Source of the DNA: Hymenobacter sp. APR13
Lineage (GTDB): Bacteria; Bacteroidota; Bacteroidia; Cytophagales; Hymenobacteraceae
DNA length: 64,000 nucleotides
Reading direction: 5' to 3'
NCBI RefSeq assembly: GCF_000737515.1
Contig: NZ_CP006587.1
Coordinates: 806,001-870,000 of the forward strand
Part shown: piece after piece, positions 8,819 through 18,341 of the stretch
Position numbering within the stretch: the first letter of the stretch is position 1
Layout: each line of letters starts with the position of its first letter
The notes under the pieces: model-generated
Databases searched by the model: none
What the model was told of the DNA's origin: nothing
The model's input: the letters and a program-made list of their open reading frames with translations, nothing else
Translations under genes and position numbers: made by a program

Positions 8819-9457
8819 ATGCCTGCCGTCTTATCCGAACTGCCCTACCACCCGCCAATTGCCTTTTTCAGCCAGCTGCTGGGGGTCGATGCCCTGTGGC
8901 TGGAAGCCCACGAGCACTACCGCAAGCAAACCTACCGCAACCGCTGCCTGATCCTGACGGCGCAGGGCCAGCAACCCCTCACCGTGCCCGTCGTAGACGG
9001 AAACCGCAGCGAGAAAGTAGCCATTTCCGCGCTGGAAATCGATTATCGGCAGAACTGGATTCACCGGCACTGGCGCACGCTGCAAACCGCGTACGGGGGC
9101 TCGCCGTACTTTGAATATTACGCCGATTACCTGCACGACATCTACCAGCAAAAGCCCGCGCTTTTGTTTGACCTGAACCTGCAGTTTCTGCGTTTCTACC
9201 TCCGCTGCCTGCGCCTGCGCGTGCCGCTGCACTTTACCACCACCTACCTGCCTGCTACCGCTGACCCCTCGCTCCTCCTACCCGACCTGCTCGACTGCCG
9301 CGACCACCTGACACCAAAGGCCCAGGCCAGCCCCGAACCTGACAGGACGTCGGGCCGGCCCTACCCCCAGACGTTTGGTAAAGATTTTGTACCGGGGCTC
9401 AGCATCTTAGACCTGCTCTTTATGCAGGGCCCGGCCGCCGGCAGTTTTCTCGCGTAG
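8819..9457 (+). CDS. WbqC family protein
   Basis: A 212-residue protein of the WbqC-like family. Some members sit in O-antigen or surface glycan clusters and are suggested to take part in nucleotide-sugar chemistry; the reaction is not established. Diagnostic pieces are the N-terminal LSELPYHPPIAFFSQL, EAHEHYRKQTYRNRC, the NWIHRHWRTLQTAYGGSPYFEYY block and the C-terminal FVPGLSILDLLFMQGP. There is no signal peptide, so it should be cytoplasmic. The ATG at 8819 was chosen because upstream in-frame sequence has no family similarity. It stands alone here, 120 bases before clpC. Confidence 0.85.
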   Translation: MPAVLSELPYHPPIAFFSQLLGVDALWLEAHEHYRKQTYRNRCLILTAQGQQPLTVPVVDGNRSEKVAISALEIDYRQNWIHRHWRTLQTAYGGSPYFEYYADYLHDIYQQKPALLFDLNLQFLRFYLRCLRLRVPLHFTTTYLPATADPSLLLPDLLDCRDHLTPKAQASPEPDRTSGRPYPQTFGKDFVPGLSILDLLFMQGPAAGSFLA

Positions 9458-9577
9458 TGCCTACTGCCGCCCCCGAACCTTCGCCCGAGTCAATCTGTTT
9501 CAGATTATATCGGCCCAACCTGCACCAAGGCCCAAGGCCCGTTGCAGGGTACCATTTTTCTTCACTACCTTATCTGC

Positions 9578-12199
9578 ATGGAAGCTAAATTCTCAAATCG
9601 AGTCAAGGAGGTCATCTCCCTGAGCCGGGAAGAGGCCATCCGGCTCGGGCACGACTATATCGGCACCGAACATCTGTTGCTGGGAATGATTCGCGAAGGG
9701 GAAGGCACGGCTATCGGACTGCTCAAGAAATTGGGCGTGTCGGTAGACGAGCTGAAATATGCCCTTGAGCAAGCCACTCGCAACACGGCCACCCAGGGCA
9801 CGAGCATCACCGGCTCCATCCCGCTGACGAAACAGACCGAGAAAGTCCTCAAGATCACCTACCTCGAAGCCAAAATCTTCAAGAGCGAGATTATCGGTAC
9901 GGAGCATTTGCTGCTGTCGATTCTGCGCGATGAAGACAACATTTCGTCCCAAATCCTCAGCAAATTCAACGTGAACTACGAATCTGTCCGCGATTCGCTG
10001 GATTACCACGGTAACACGGCGAACAACCCCACCAACGGCCCCGAGGCCGATGACGACGACAACGACCGCCTCTTTGGCGGCGGGGCAGGCCGCGGCGGTG
10101 CCGGGGCTGGCGCCACGCCCAAGAAAGGCACCGAAAAGTCGCGTACGCCCGTGCTCGACAATTTCGGCCGCGACCTGACCAAGCTGGCCGAGGACGACAA
10201 GCTCGACCCAATTGTGGGCCGCGAAAAGGAGATTGAGCGCGTAGCTCAGATCCTGAGCCGCCGCAAAAAGAACAACCCGATTCTGATCGGTGAGCCCGGT
10301 GTTGGTAAAACGGCTATTGCCGAAGGTCTCGCCTTGCGCATCATCCAGAAGAAGGTTTCGCGCGTGCTGTTCGGCAAGCGCGTGGTTACGCTGGACCTAG
10401 CGTCGCTGGTGGCCGGTACCAAGTACCGCGGCCAGTTCGAGGAGCGCATGAAAGCCGTGATGAACGAGTTGGAAAAGTCGCCCGACGTGATTCTGTTCAT
10501 CGACGAGCTGCACACGATTGTGGGCGCTGGCGGTGCCTCCGGCTCGCTGGACGCTTCCAACATGTTCAAGCCGGCTCTGGCCCGCGGCGAAATCCAATGC
10601 ATCGGCGCGACTACGCTCGACGAGTACCGCCAGTACATTGAGAAGGACGGCGCGCTGGCCCGTCGTTTCCAGATGGTAATGGTCGATCCGACCACGCCCG
10701 AGGAGACGATTGAAATCCTGCACAACATCAAGGACAAGTACCAGGACCACCACCACGTGGTGTACACCGACAAGGCCATTGAGGCCTGCGTAAAGCTGTC
10801 GGACCGCTACATGTCCGACCGGTTCTTGCCCGACAAAGCCATCGACATTCTCGACGAGGCTGGCGCCCGCGTGCACATCAACAACATCGTGGTGCCCGAG
10901 GATATTCTCAAGCTCGAAGAGCAGATTGAGAACATCAAGGTGGAAAAAAACCGCGTGGTGAAAAGCCAGAAGTACGAAGAGGCTGCCAAGCTGCGCGACA
11001 CGGAGAAGAAGCTTATTGATCAGCTCGACCAGGCCAAAAAGGACTGGGAAGAGGAGACCAAGAAGAAGCGCTACACCGTGAAGGAGGAAAACGTGGCCGA
11101 AGTAATTGCCATGATGACCGGCATCCCCGTTTCGCGCGTGGCGCAAAACGAAAGCTCCAAGCTCCTGAAAATGGGCGAAGAGCTGCAGGGCAAGGTAATC
11201 GGGCAGGACAAGGCCATCAAGCAGCTGGTGAAAGCTATCCAGCGCACCCGCGTTGGCCTGAAAGATCCTAAGAAGCCCATCGGCTCGTTCGTGTTCCTGG
11301 GCCCGACGGGCGTAGGTAAGACCGAGCTGGCCAAGGTGCTGGCTACCTACCTCTTCGATAAGGAAGATTCGCTGGTGCGGATTGACATGTCGGAGTACAT
11401 GGAGAAATTCAGCGTATCGCGCCTGGTAGGCGCGCCTCCCGGCTACGTGGGCTACGAAGAGGGCGGCCAGCTGACGGAGAAAATCCGCCGCAAGCCGTAC
11501 TCGGTGATTCTGCTCGACGAAATCGAGAAGGCCCACCCCGACGTGTACAACCTGCTCCTGCAAGTGCTGGACGACGGTATCCTGACCGACGGCCTCGGCC
11601 GCAAGGTGGACTTCCGCAACACCATCATCATCATGACCTCGAACATCGGGGCGCGTGATCTGCAGGACTTCGGCGCCGGCATCGGCTTCGGCACGAAAGC
11701 CCGCAACGAGAACATGGACGAGCTGACGAAGGGCACCATCACCAACGCCCTGCGCAAAACCTTCTCGCCCGAGTTTCTCAACCGTTTGGACGATGTGATT
11801 GTCTTCAACTCGCTGGAGAAGAAAGACATCCACAAGATCATCGACATCAGCCTCAGCAAGCTGCTGAGCCGGATCCAGACGCTGGGCTACAAAGTAGAGC
11901 TGACCGAAGCCGCCAAGGACTTCGTGGCCGAGAAAGGCTACGACCCCAAATACGGCGCACGTCCGCTCAACCGGGCCATCCAGAAGTACATCGAAGACCC
12001 GATTGCCGAGGAAATCCTGAAGGCAGAAATTGCCCAGGGCGACGTCATCACGGCCGATTACACGGCCGGCGCCGAGGAGCTGGTGTTTGCGGTAAGCAAA
12101 AGCGGCGAATCGATGAATCTGGCCAGCGACGAGCGGCCGGAGGAAGCGCCGGAGCCATCGGACGACGAGCCGACGGACAACAAGAAGAAAGGCGAATAA
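9578..12199 (+). CDS. clpC: ATP-dependent Clp protease ATP-binding subunit ClpC
   Basis: An 873-residue Hsp100 AAA+ unfoldase that feeds proteins to ClpP and works in general proteostasis. Order: two Clp-N repeats (residues 1-145, [15 protein letters not shown] and [12 protein letters not shown]); a Gly-rich linker; AAA-1 with Walker A GEPGVGKT near 238 and Walker [10 protein letters not shown]; a UVR/coiled middle region near 460-495 ([16 protein letters not shown]), which marks it as ClpC rather than ClpB; AAA-2 with Walker A GPTGVGKT near 574; then a C-terminal D2-small domain and an acidic Pro/Asp-rich tail. The start ATG at 9578 gives [13 protein letters not shown], typical for ClpC. It is monocistronic, with a terminator 19 bases after the stop. 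Confidence 0.97.
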   Translation: MEAKFSNRVKEVISLSREEAIRLGHDYIGTEHLLLGMIREGEGTAIGLLKKLGVSVDELKYALEQATRNTATQGTSITGSIPLTKQTEKVLKITYLEAKIFKSEIIGTEHLLLSILRDEDNISSQILSKFNVNYESVRDSLDYHGNTANNPTNGPEADDDDNDRLFGGGAGRGGAGAGATPKKGTEKSRTPVLDNFGRDLTKLAEDDKLDPIVGREKEIERVAQILSRRKKNNPILIGEPGVGKTAIAEGLALRIIQKKVSRVLFGKRVVTLDLASLVAGTKYRGQFEERMKAVMNELEKSPDVILFIDELHTIVGAGGASGSLDASNMFKPALARGEIQCIGATTLDEYRQYIEKDGALARRFQMVMVDPTTPEETIEILHNIKDKYQDHHHVVYTDKAIEACVKLSDRYMSDRFLPDKAIDILDEAGARVHINNIVVPEDILKLEEQIENIKVEKNRVVKSQKYEEAAKLRDTEKKLIDQLDQAKKDWEEETKKKRYTVKEENVAEVIAMMTGIPVSRVAQNESSKLLKMGEELQGKVIGQDKAIKQLVKAIQRTRVGLKDPKKPIGSFVFLGPTGVGKTELAKVLATYLFDKEDSLVRIDMSEYMEKFSVSRLVGAPPGYVGYEEGGQLTEKIRRKPYSVILLDEIEKAHPDVYNLLLQVLDDGILTDGLGRKVDFRNTIIIMTSNIGARDLQDFGAGIGFGTKARNENMDELTKGTITNALRKTFSPEFLNRLDDVIVFNSLEKKDIHKIIDISLSKLLSRIQTLGYKVELTEAAKDFVAEKGYDPKYGARPLNRAIQKYIEDPIAEEILKAEIAQGDVITADYTAGAEELVFAVSKSGESMNLASDERPEEAPEPSDDEPTDNKKKGE

Positions 12200-12217
12200 T
12201 CGTCAATAGAGAGTAAG

Positions 12218-12253
12218 AAACGGCCGGTTCCTGCAAAGGAGCCGGCCGTTTTT
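12218..12253 (+). terminator. Rho-independent terminator of clpC
   Basis: The strong stem AAACGGCCGGTTCC / GGAGCCGGCCGTTT is followed by a T-run, just after clpC. Confidence 0.9.
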
Positions 12254-12325
12254 GCGTTGTGCACGCTCCTAATCTAGCTGCCGAACGCCGCCAAATTCTG
12301 GTGCGGCTTTTCCTGCCTTGTGCGT

Positions 12326-12333
12326 TACCTTTG
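12326..12333 (+). promoter_or_regulatory. -7 box upstream of the carboxylase beta subunit
   Basis: TACCTTTG matches TAnnTTTG exactly, 43 bases before the ATG at 12377 and after the clpC terminator. Confidence 0.55.
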
Positions 12334-12376
12334 GCACACTGTCCTTACGTAGCAAACCCAGACTTTCCCACCCCGC

Positions 12377-13945
12377 ATGTCCGATCCGCACGCTGAAGCC
12401 CAACTGAGCAAAACCGAAATTCTAGCCCGTAAAAACGAAGAGGCCCTGCTCGGCGGCGGCCAGGCCCGCATCGATGCCCAGCACAAGAAAGGCAAGCTCA
12501 CCGCCCGGGAGCGGATTGACCTGCTGTTCGACGAAGGCTCGTTTGAGGAAATCGGCAAGTTTGTGATGCACCGCTCCAAGGACTTCGGTCTGGACAAAGA
12601 GTATTACCTCGGCGACGGTGTGGTGACCGGCTATGGCACGGTGAACGGCCGGCTGGTGTACGCGTTTTCGCAGGATTTCACGGTGTTTGGCGGCTCGCTG
12701 AGCGAAACCCACGCCGAGAAAATCGTGAAAATCATGGACCTCGCCATGAAGAACGGCGCCCCAGTGCTCGGCCTCAACGACTCCGGCGGAGCCCGGATTC
12801 AGGAAGGCGTGGTGAGCCTGGGCGGCTACGCTGATATCTTCTACAAGAATACGCTGGCCTCGGGCGTGGTGCCGCAACTGTCGGCCATTATGGGGCCGTG
12901 CGCGGGCGGCGCGGTGTACTCGCCGGCCATCACCGACTTCATCCTGATGGTGGAGGACACGAGCTATATGTTCGTGACCGGGCCCAACGTGGTGAAGACC
13001 GTAACCCACGAAAACGTGACCAGCGAAGAGCTGGGCGGCGCCAGCACGCACTCGGCCAAGAGCGGCGTAACGCACTTCTCCTGCGCCAACGAGGTGGCCT
13101 GCATCACTCACCTCAAGCAGCTGCTGAGCTACATGCCGCAGAACTGCGAGGAAACGGCCCCCATGGTGCCCTATGAGGCCGGCCAGGACGAAAGCCGCCC
13201 CGCCCTCGACACCATCATCCCCGACAACCCCAACCAGCCCTACGACATCCGGGAAGTAATTGACGGCATCATCGACGCCGGCTCCTTCCTGGAGGTACAC
13301 CAGAACTTCGCCGAGAACATCGTGGTAGGTTTTGCCCGCCTGGGCGGCCGCAGCATCGGCATCGTGGGCAACCAGCCGGCGGTACTGGCCGGCGTGCTCG
13401 ACATCAACGCCAGCACCAAGGCGGCCCGCTTCGTGCGGTTTTGCGACTCGTTCAACATTCCGCTGCTGGTGCTGGAAGACGTGCCCGGCTTCCTGCCCGG
13501 CACCGACCAGGAATGGCGCGGCATTATCACCAACGGGGCCAAGCTGCTCTACGCCTTCTGCGAAGCCACCGTACCGCGCATCACCGTCATCACCCGCAAA
13601 GCCTACGGCGGGGCCTACGACGTGATGAACAGCAAGCACATCGGGGCCGACATGAACTACGCTTGGCCTACCGCTGAAATTGCGGTAATGGGTGCTAAGG
13701 GTGCCGCCGAAATCATCTTCAAGCGCGAAATTGCCGCCGCCGAAGACCCCGAGGCCAAGCTGCAGGAGAAGGTAGACGAGTATCAGCAGAAGTTTGCCAC
13801 GCCCTACCGCGCCGCCCACCGCGGCTTCGTAGACGAGGTGATTCTGCCCTCGCAGACGCGCCAGAAGCTGATCCGCGCCTTCAAGATGCTGGAAAACAAA
13901 GTGGACACGCTGCCCCGCAAAAAGCACGGCAACATCCCGCTGTAA
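12377..13945 (+). CDS. Acyl-CoA carboxylase carboxyltransferase (beta) subunit
   Basis: A 522-residue crotonase-fold carboxyltransferase, PccB type. It moves CO2 from carboxybiotin to propionyl-CoA or a similar acyl-CoA, and needs a biotin carboxylase/BCCP partner not present in this window. N-terminal half: [14 protein letters not shown], then the oxyanion-hole Gly pairs in [14 protein letters not shown] and [14 protein letters not shown]-terminal half: [32 protein letters not shown] and [15 protein letters not shown]. Ends with KKHGNIPL, typical for PccB. Length is normal. A DinB-like gene follows after 33 bases, but a shared function is not implied. Confidence 0.95.
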   Translation: MSDPHAEAQLSKTEILARKNEEALLGGGQARIDAQHKKGKLTARERIDLLFDEGSFEEIGKFVMHRSKDFGLDKEYYLGDGVVTGYGTVNGRLVYAFSQDFTVFGGSLSETHAEKIVKIMDLAMKNGAPVLGLNDSGGARIQEGVVSLGGYADIFYKNTLASGVVPQLSAIMGPCAGGAVYSPAITDFILMVEDTSYMFVTGPNVVKTVTHENVTSEELGGASTHSAKSGVTHFSCANEVACITHLKQLLSYMPQNCEETAPMVPYEAGQDESRPALDTIIPDNPNQPYDIREVIDGIIDAGSFLEVHQNFAENIVVGFARLGGRSIGIVGNQPAVLAGVLDINASTKAARFVRFCDSFNIPLLVLEDVPGFLPGTDQEWRGIITNGAKLLYAFCEATVPRITVITRKAYGGAYDVMNSKHIGADMNYAWPTAEIAVMGAKGAAEIIFKREIAAAEDPEAKLQEKVDEYQQKFATPYRAAHRGFVDEVILPSQTRQKLIRAFKMLENKVDTLPRKKHGNIPL

Positions 13946-13978
13946 GCGCCTAATCAGCCGTTTCACCCTCCTTCTGCT

Positions 13979-14479
13979 ATGTACACTGCTGTTTCCGACT
14001 TTGTAGCCGAATGGCAATATGAGGCTGCCGCAACTGAGAAGCTGTTGGCAGCCCTCACCGATGAGTCGCTGGCGCAGCCGGTGAGCGTTGGTGGGCGCAC
14101 GCTTGGGCGCATTGCCTGGCACATGGTGCACACTCTGACGGAGATGCCGCACACCGCAGGTCTGCTGGCGGTTGATGAGCTGGCCGACCAGCCGGTTCCG
14201 GTTTCGGCCACCGAAATCCAGGACACGTATCGGCGGCTGGCGCCCCTGGTAGCGCAGGCTGCTTCCACCAACTGGTCTGACAATCAGCTGCTGGACGAGG
14301 TGCCGATGTATGGCGAAAACTGGGCGAAGCGCACCGTGTTATCCGTGCTGATCCGCCACCAGGCGCACCACCGCGGGCAGCTTACAGTGCTGATGCGGCA
14401 GGCCGGCCTGCCCGTGGCGGGTGTGTACGGCCCAGCCCGCGAAGAGTGGCTGGCATTCGGCGCCGACGCCCCGGAATAG
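13979..14479 (+). CDS. DinB family protein
   Basis: A 166-residue four-helix-bundle protein of the DinB/YfiT-like superfamily. Members are metal-dependent enzymes (for example thiol S-transferases) or are of unknown role. The three metal-binding His positions are visible: one in RIAWHMVH near residue 47, and two in the C-terminal IRHQAHHRGQL. There is no signal peptide. A GNAT acetyltransferase starts 14 bases after the stop, so the two probably share a transcript. The substrate is not predictable. Confidence 0.85.
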   Translation: MYTAVSDFVAEWQYEAAATEKLLAALTDESLAQPVSVGGRTLGRIAWHMVHTLTEMPHTAGLLAVDELADQPVPVSATEIQDTYRRLAPLVAQAASTNWSDNQLLDEVPMYGENWAKRTVLSVLIRHQAHHRGQLTVLMRQAGLPVAGVYGPAREEWLAFGADAPE

Positions 14480-14493
14480 TTTTGCCAGTTGCT

Positions 14494-15015
14494 ATGTCCA
14501 TCACCATTCGCCCCTCCACGCTCCACGATGCGCCCGCCATTCGGCGGCTGTACCAGCGCGTGTCGGCGGAAAGTGGCGGACTGGCCCGGCGGCCCGAGGA
14601 AATAACCGAGGACTACGTGCAGCATTTTCTGACGCGCAGTCTAGCCCAGGGCATCGGGCTGGTGGCCGAACAGGCGGGCGAGCTGGTGGCGGAAATTCAC
14701 GCCTACCAGGCGGGCCTGCAGATTTTCGCCCACGTCCTCGGCGACCTGACGGTGGCCATTGCGCCCGCCGCGCAGGGCCAGGGCCTGGGGCGGCGGCTGT
14801 TCACCGAGCTGCTAAGCCGGGCTCAGGCGCAATTTCCGCAGGTAAGCCGGGTGGAGCTGCTGGTGCGCGAGAGTAACACCCGCGCCATTGCGCTGTATGA
14901 GAAGCTGGGTTTCCGCCAGGAAGGCCGTTTTGAGGGCCGCGTGGCTGGCGCGCAGGGCCTGGAAGCCGACATTCCAATGGCCTGGCACGCGCCACAGGTA
15001 TTGGCGGCCGACTAA
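14494..15015 (+). CDS. GNAT family N-acetyltransferase
   Basis: A 173-residue GCN5-related acetyltransferase. N-terminal ITIRPSTLHDAPAIRRLY starts the fold. The acetyl-CoA pyrophosphate loop is seen as AAQGQGLGRRL (the Q/R-x-x-G-x-G/A motif) near residues 90-100, then VELLVRESNTRAIALYEKLGF, the classic motif B with its Asn and Tyr. The ATG at 14494, 14 bases after the DinB stop, was chosen; the longer frame runs back into dinB. The acceptor substrate is unknown; a small molecule or protein amine is expected. Confidence 0.88.
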   Translation: MSITIRPSTLHDAPAIRRLYQRVSAESGGLARRPEEITEDYVQHFLTRSLAQGIGLVAEQAGELVAEIHAYQAGLQIFAHVLGDLTVAIAPAAQGQGLGRRLFTELLSRAQAQFPQVSRVELLVRESNTRAIALYEKLGFRQEGRFEGRVAGAQGLEADIPMAWHAPQVLAAD

Positions 15016-15061
15016 ACCATCAGGCCCTGCATTTGTATTTTATCTTTTGATTCTTCATCCC

Positions 15062-16132
15062 ATGCGCTCAGAAAGCTTCGATTTCCTCCAGAAATACCTC
15101 AATAACCCCTCTCCTACCGGCTTCGAGAAGGAAGGCCAGAAAATCTGGCTGGACTACATCCGACCCTACATCGACGAGTACTTCGTGGATACCTACGGCA
15201 CGGTGGTGGGCGTCATCAACCCCGAGGCCAAGTACAAAGTGGTGATTGAGGCCCACGCCGACGAAATCAGCTACTTCGTCAACTTCATCACCGAGTCGGG
15301 CTTTTTGTACCTGCGCCGCAACGGCGGCTCCGACCCGCTGGTAGCGCCCAGCAAGCGCGTGAACATCCACACCGACAAAGGCATAGTGAAGGCCGTGTTC
15401 GGCTGGCCGGCCATCCACGTGCGCAAGGTGGAGCAGGACAAGGCGCCTACCATCGAAACGGTGTTCCTGGACTGCGGCGCTTCCTCCAAGGAAGAAGTCG
15501 AGGCAATGGGCATCCACGTTGGTTCCGTCGTCACGTTCGAGGACGAGTTCATGGTGCTCAACGACAAGTTCTACGTAGGCCGGGCCCTCGACAACCGCGT
15601 GGGCGGCTTCATGATTGCGGAAGTGGCCCGCATGCTCAAGGAAAACCAGAAAACGCTGCCCTACGGCCTCTACATCGTGAATGCGGTGCAGGAGGAAATC
15701 GGGCTGCGCGGGGCTGAGATGGTGGCCCACCGCATTCAGCCCGACGTGGCCATCATCACCGACGTGACCCACGACACTCAGTCGCCGATGTATGAGAAGA
15801 AGACCAGCGGCGACATTTTCTGCGGCAAAGGCCCGGTGATTACCTACGGCCCGGCCGTGCAGAACAACCTGCGCGACCTGATCATCCGGACGGCTCAGGA
15901 ATCGGGCATTCCGTTCCAGCGCGCCGCCGCCACCCGCGCCACCGGCACCGACACCGATGCCTTTGCTTACTCCGGCGCCGGCGTAGCCTCGGCCCTGATT
16001 TCGCTGCCCCTCAAATACATGCACACCACCGTCGAAACCGTGCATCAGGACGATGTGCAGAGCGTAACCCAGCTCATCTACGAGACGCTGCTGCGCATTG
16101 AGGACGGTCACGATTTCCGCTATTTCAGTTAA
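15062..16132 (+). CDS. M42 family metallopeptidase (glutamyl aminopeptidase-like)
   Basis: A 356-residue dinuclear-metal aminopeptidase/endoglucanase-like enzyme. Metal ligands and catalytic residues expected for M42 are in place: HADEISYF (His, Asp), DNRVGGFM (bridging Asp), QEEIGLRGAEM (catalytic Glu and metal Glu), ITDVTHDTQ (Asp) and the C-terminal MHTTVETVH (His). Such enzymes form cytoplasmic TET-like dodecamers that trim peptides. The start at 15062 follows a 46-base gap after the acetyltransferase. A strong terminator lies 34 bases after the stop. Confidence 0.93.
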   Translation: MRSESFDFLQKYLNNPSPTGFEKEGQKIWLDYIRPYIDEYFVDTYGTVVGVINPEAKYKVVIEAHADEISYFVNFITESGFLYLRRNGGSDPLVAPSKRVNIHTDKGIVKAVFGWPAIHVRKVEQDKAPTIETVFLDCGASSKEEVEAMGIHVGSVVTFEDEFMVLNDKFYVGRALDNRVGGFMIAEVARMLKENQKTLPYGLYIVNAVQEEIGLRGAEMVAHRIQPDVAIITDVTHDTQSPMYEKKTSGDIFCGKGPVITYGPAVQNNLRDLIIRTAQESGIPFQRAAATRATGTDTDAFAYSGAGVASALISLPLKYMHTTVETVHQDDVQSVTQLIYETLLRIEDGHDFRYFS

Positions 16133-16166
16133 ACCCGGATTTTTTCAGAAGGGCTTTCATCTGAAA

Positions 16167-16203
16167 ACAGAGCCCCGGCATGCGCCGGGGCTCTGTTGTT
16201 TTT
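16167..16203 (+). terminator. Rho-independent terminator
   Basis: The stem ACAGAGCCCCGGC / GCCGGGGCTCTGT is followed by a T-rich tail after the M42 peptidase gene. Confidence 0.88.
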
Positions 16204-16290
16204 ATGGTAGGTTTGTAGTGTATCGAGTGCCCTGACTCAGGCCAGGTCGCCCGCACAAACCTTATACTCCGCTTAACTCCGCACTATTCC

Positions 16291-17169
16291 GTGTTCATCT
16301 CCGGCTTCACTATCATTCGCAACGCCGTCATCAACGACTATCCGGTGGTGGAGGCTATCCGCTCGATTCTGCCGGTGGTGGATGAAATGGTGGTGAGCGT
16401 GGGCGACAGCGACGACGATACCGAAGGCCTGATTCGCAGCATCGACTCGCCCAAAATCCGCATTGTGCACTCGGTGTGGGACCCGGCTTTGAAAACCAAC
16501 GGCACGGTACTGGCCGTGGAAACCGACAAAGCCTTCCGCCAGATCAGCCCCGCCGCAGACTGGGCCTTCTACATCCAAGCCGATGAGGTGGTACATGAGC
16601 AGTACCACGCCGCCATCCGGGCCGCCGCCGAGCAGCATCTCCCCGACAAGCGCGTGGAGGGCCTGCTGTTCAACTACACGCACTTCTACGGCACGTTCGA
16701 CTACGTAGGTGACAGCCGCCGCTGGTACGCCCGCGAGGTGCGCATCATCCGCAATGACGCCGATATTCGCTCCTACAAGGACGCGCAGGGCTTCCGGCGC
16801 GCCAACGGCGACAAGCTGCGGGTAAAGCCGGCCAACGCCTCCGTGTACCACTACGGCTGGGTGAAAAACCCGCAGCAGATGCTCACCAAGATGAAGAATC
16901 TGGGCCGCTTCTGGGACGGCGACAAGAGCCCTGACGAGCACCCGCTGGCCGCCGCCGACGTCTTCAACTTCGACGACTACGACTCGCTGGAGTTGTTCCG
17001 GGGCACGCACCCGGCCGTGATGCAGCCACGCGTGGCCCGCCAGAACTGGCAGGTGCAGATCGACGTCAGCAAGAAGCGCTTCGACAAGCCAAAATACCGC
17101 CTGCTGTATTGGGTGGAGAAGCTGACCGGCAAGCGTTTCTTTGAGTTCCGCAACTTCCGCCTGCTGTAG
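16291..17169 (+). CDS. Glycosyltransferase family 2-like protein
   Basis: A 292-residue GT-A-type protein starting at GTG (16291). N-terminal FTIIRNAVINDYPVVEAI and VDEMVVSVGDSDDDT match the nucleotide-sugar fold. A DxD-like site is seen as FYIQADEVVHEQY near residue 94. There are no membrane helices, so it is cytoplasmic or peripheral. GT2 members add sugars to surface polysaccharide or lipids; donor and acceptor are unknown. It stands alone between a terminator and a BtuF-like gene, not in a glycan cluster. GTG was chosen because no in-frame ATG lies nearby and the family N terminus begins here. Confidence 0.85.
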   Translation: MFISGFTIIRNAVINDYPVVEAIRSILPVVDEMVVSVGDSDDDTEGLIRSIDSPKIRIVHSVWDPALKTNGTVLAVETDKAFRQISPAADWAFYIQADEVVHEQYHAAIRAAAEQHLPDKRVEGLLFNYTHFYGTFDYVGDSRRWYAREVRIIRNDADIRSYKDAQGFRRANGDKLRVKPANASVYHYGWVKNPQQMLTKMKNLGRFWDGDKSPDEHPLAAADVFNFDDYDSLELFRGTHPAVMQPRVARQNWQVQIDVSKKRFDKPKYRLLYWVEKLTGKRFFEFRNFRLL

Positions 17170-17306
17170 GCGCGTCGGCCGCTTGGCCGCGTCTGCCTTG
17201 AATTATCTTTTCGCTAGGCGCCTGGCCTGGTAAGCAGTTTGGCGCCATGTACGCGCCGGCCGTGAAGCGGAGCTTCGCGGTCCGTTTGTGTTTCCTTCGT
17301 TCCGTC

Positions 17307-18110
17307 ATGCAACTTCCTCCCCTTTTCCCGCCGCTCACCGTCACGGACCAGATGGGCCGCCGGGTGGCGGTGCCGTTTCCACCGCGCCGCATTGTGTCGC
17401 TGGTGCCCTCGCAGACGGAGCTGCTGTTTGCGCTAGGCCTCGGCGAGCGGGTGGTAGGCGTCACGAAGTTTTGCATTCACCCGCCCGAGGCCCGGCAAAC
17501 CGCTATGGTTGTGGGGGGCACCAAAAACTTCGATTTCGAGAAGATTACCGAACTCCGGCCCGATTTGATCATCGGCAACAAGGAAGAAAACTACCAGGAG
17601 GGCATCGAGCAGCTGGCCGTGCAGTTTCCGGTCTGGATGAGCGACATCAGCAACCTCGATGAAGCACTGGACATGATCCGGCGCGTTGGGTTCATTGGGG
17701 GCCACAAGGAAGCCGCCGAGCAGATGGCCGCGCAGATTGCCGCATCGTTTCAGCAGCTGCCTCTGCCGGCGGAGCTGGTGCCCGCCGCCTATTTTATCTG
17801 GCGCAAGCCCTACATGGTGGCCGCCACGGGCACCTTCATCGACGACTTGCTGGCGCGGGCCGGTTTCCGCAACGTGTTCAGCCACCTGGCTCGCTACCCC
17901 GAAATCGCGCCCGAGCAGCTGCAAACGGCCGCACCCCGGCAGATTCTGCTATCTTCTGAGCCCTACCCTTTCCAGGAAAAGCATCTGGCCGAATTCCAGG
18001 CGCTCTGCCCGCAAGCCGCCGTCCGCATTGTGGATGGGGAGTTGTTCAGCTGGTACGGCAGCCGGCTGCTGGAGTCGGCGGCGTATCTGAGGAGCCTGCA
18101 GGAGCAGTAG
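17307..18110 (+). CDS. Helical-backbone metal receptor, BtuF-like
   Basis: A 267-residue protein of the class III periplasmic-binding fold used for cobalamin, haem or ferric siderophore uptake. Visible blocks are RIVSLVPSQTELLFALGLGERVVGVTKFC, split by the typical long backbone helix; KITELRPDLIIGNKEEN; and the C-terminal half with YFIWRKPYMVAATGTFIDDLLARAGF. No signal peptide or lipobox is present from the ATG at 17307, and upstream in-frame sequence is not hydrophobic in the right way. It may therefore be cytoplasmic, as seen for some Bacteroidota homologues. No permease or ATPase is adjacent. The ligand is unknown. Confidence 0.82.
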   Translation: MQLPPLFPPLTVTDQMGRRVAVPFPPRRIVSLVPSQTELLFALGLGERVVGVTKFCIHPPEARQTAMVVGGTKNFDFEKITELRPDLIIGNKEENYQEGIEQLAVQFPVWMSDISNLDEALDMIRRVGFIGGHKEAAEQMAAQIAASFQQLPLPAELVPAAYFIWRKPYMVAATGTFIDDLLARAGFRNVFSHLARYPEIAPEQLQTAAPRQILLSSEPYPFQEKHLAEFQALCPQAAVRIVDGELFSWYGSRLLESAAYLRSLQEQ

Positions 18111-18127
18111 TTTTTGCCGAAGGCACT

Positions 18128-18317
18128 TGTCATTGCGAGCATGTAGCGCATCAAGCCAGTGTCGAAGCAATCCTTCCTCTCTGCGCACCAAGCAGCCCTA
18201 AAAGACAAGCCCTCCGGCGTTAGAGGAATACTCTATTGCCGGAGGGCTTATCTGTGAGGAAAGTTTGCATCAAATGAGAGGAAGGATTGCTTCGTCGTGC
18301 CTCCTCTCGCAATGACA
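18128..18317. repeat. Palindromic element, GTCATTG family, copy 2
   Basis: The ends TGTCATTGCGAG / CTCGCAATGACA and the inner GAAGCAATCCTTCCTCT arms match copy 1. The arms differ in the middle, so the stem is imperfect there. The core again holds a hairpin AAGCCCTCCGGC / GCCGGAGGGCTT. It lies between the convergent BtuF-like and aroA genes and may terminate both. Confidence 0.82.
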
Positions 18318-18341
18318 GCTATTGACTGCAAAAACTAAAAA

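Noticed and set aside
9578..12199. ClpB disaggregase
   Set aside because: The middle region is the short UVR type of ClpC, not the long coiled-coil M domain of ClpB.
17169..17306. Cobalamin riboswitch before the BtuF-like gene
   Set aside because: No B12-box-like sequence or compatible fold was seen in this 137-base gap.
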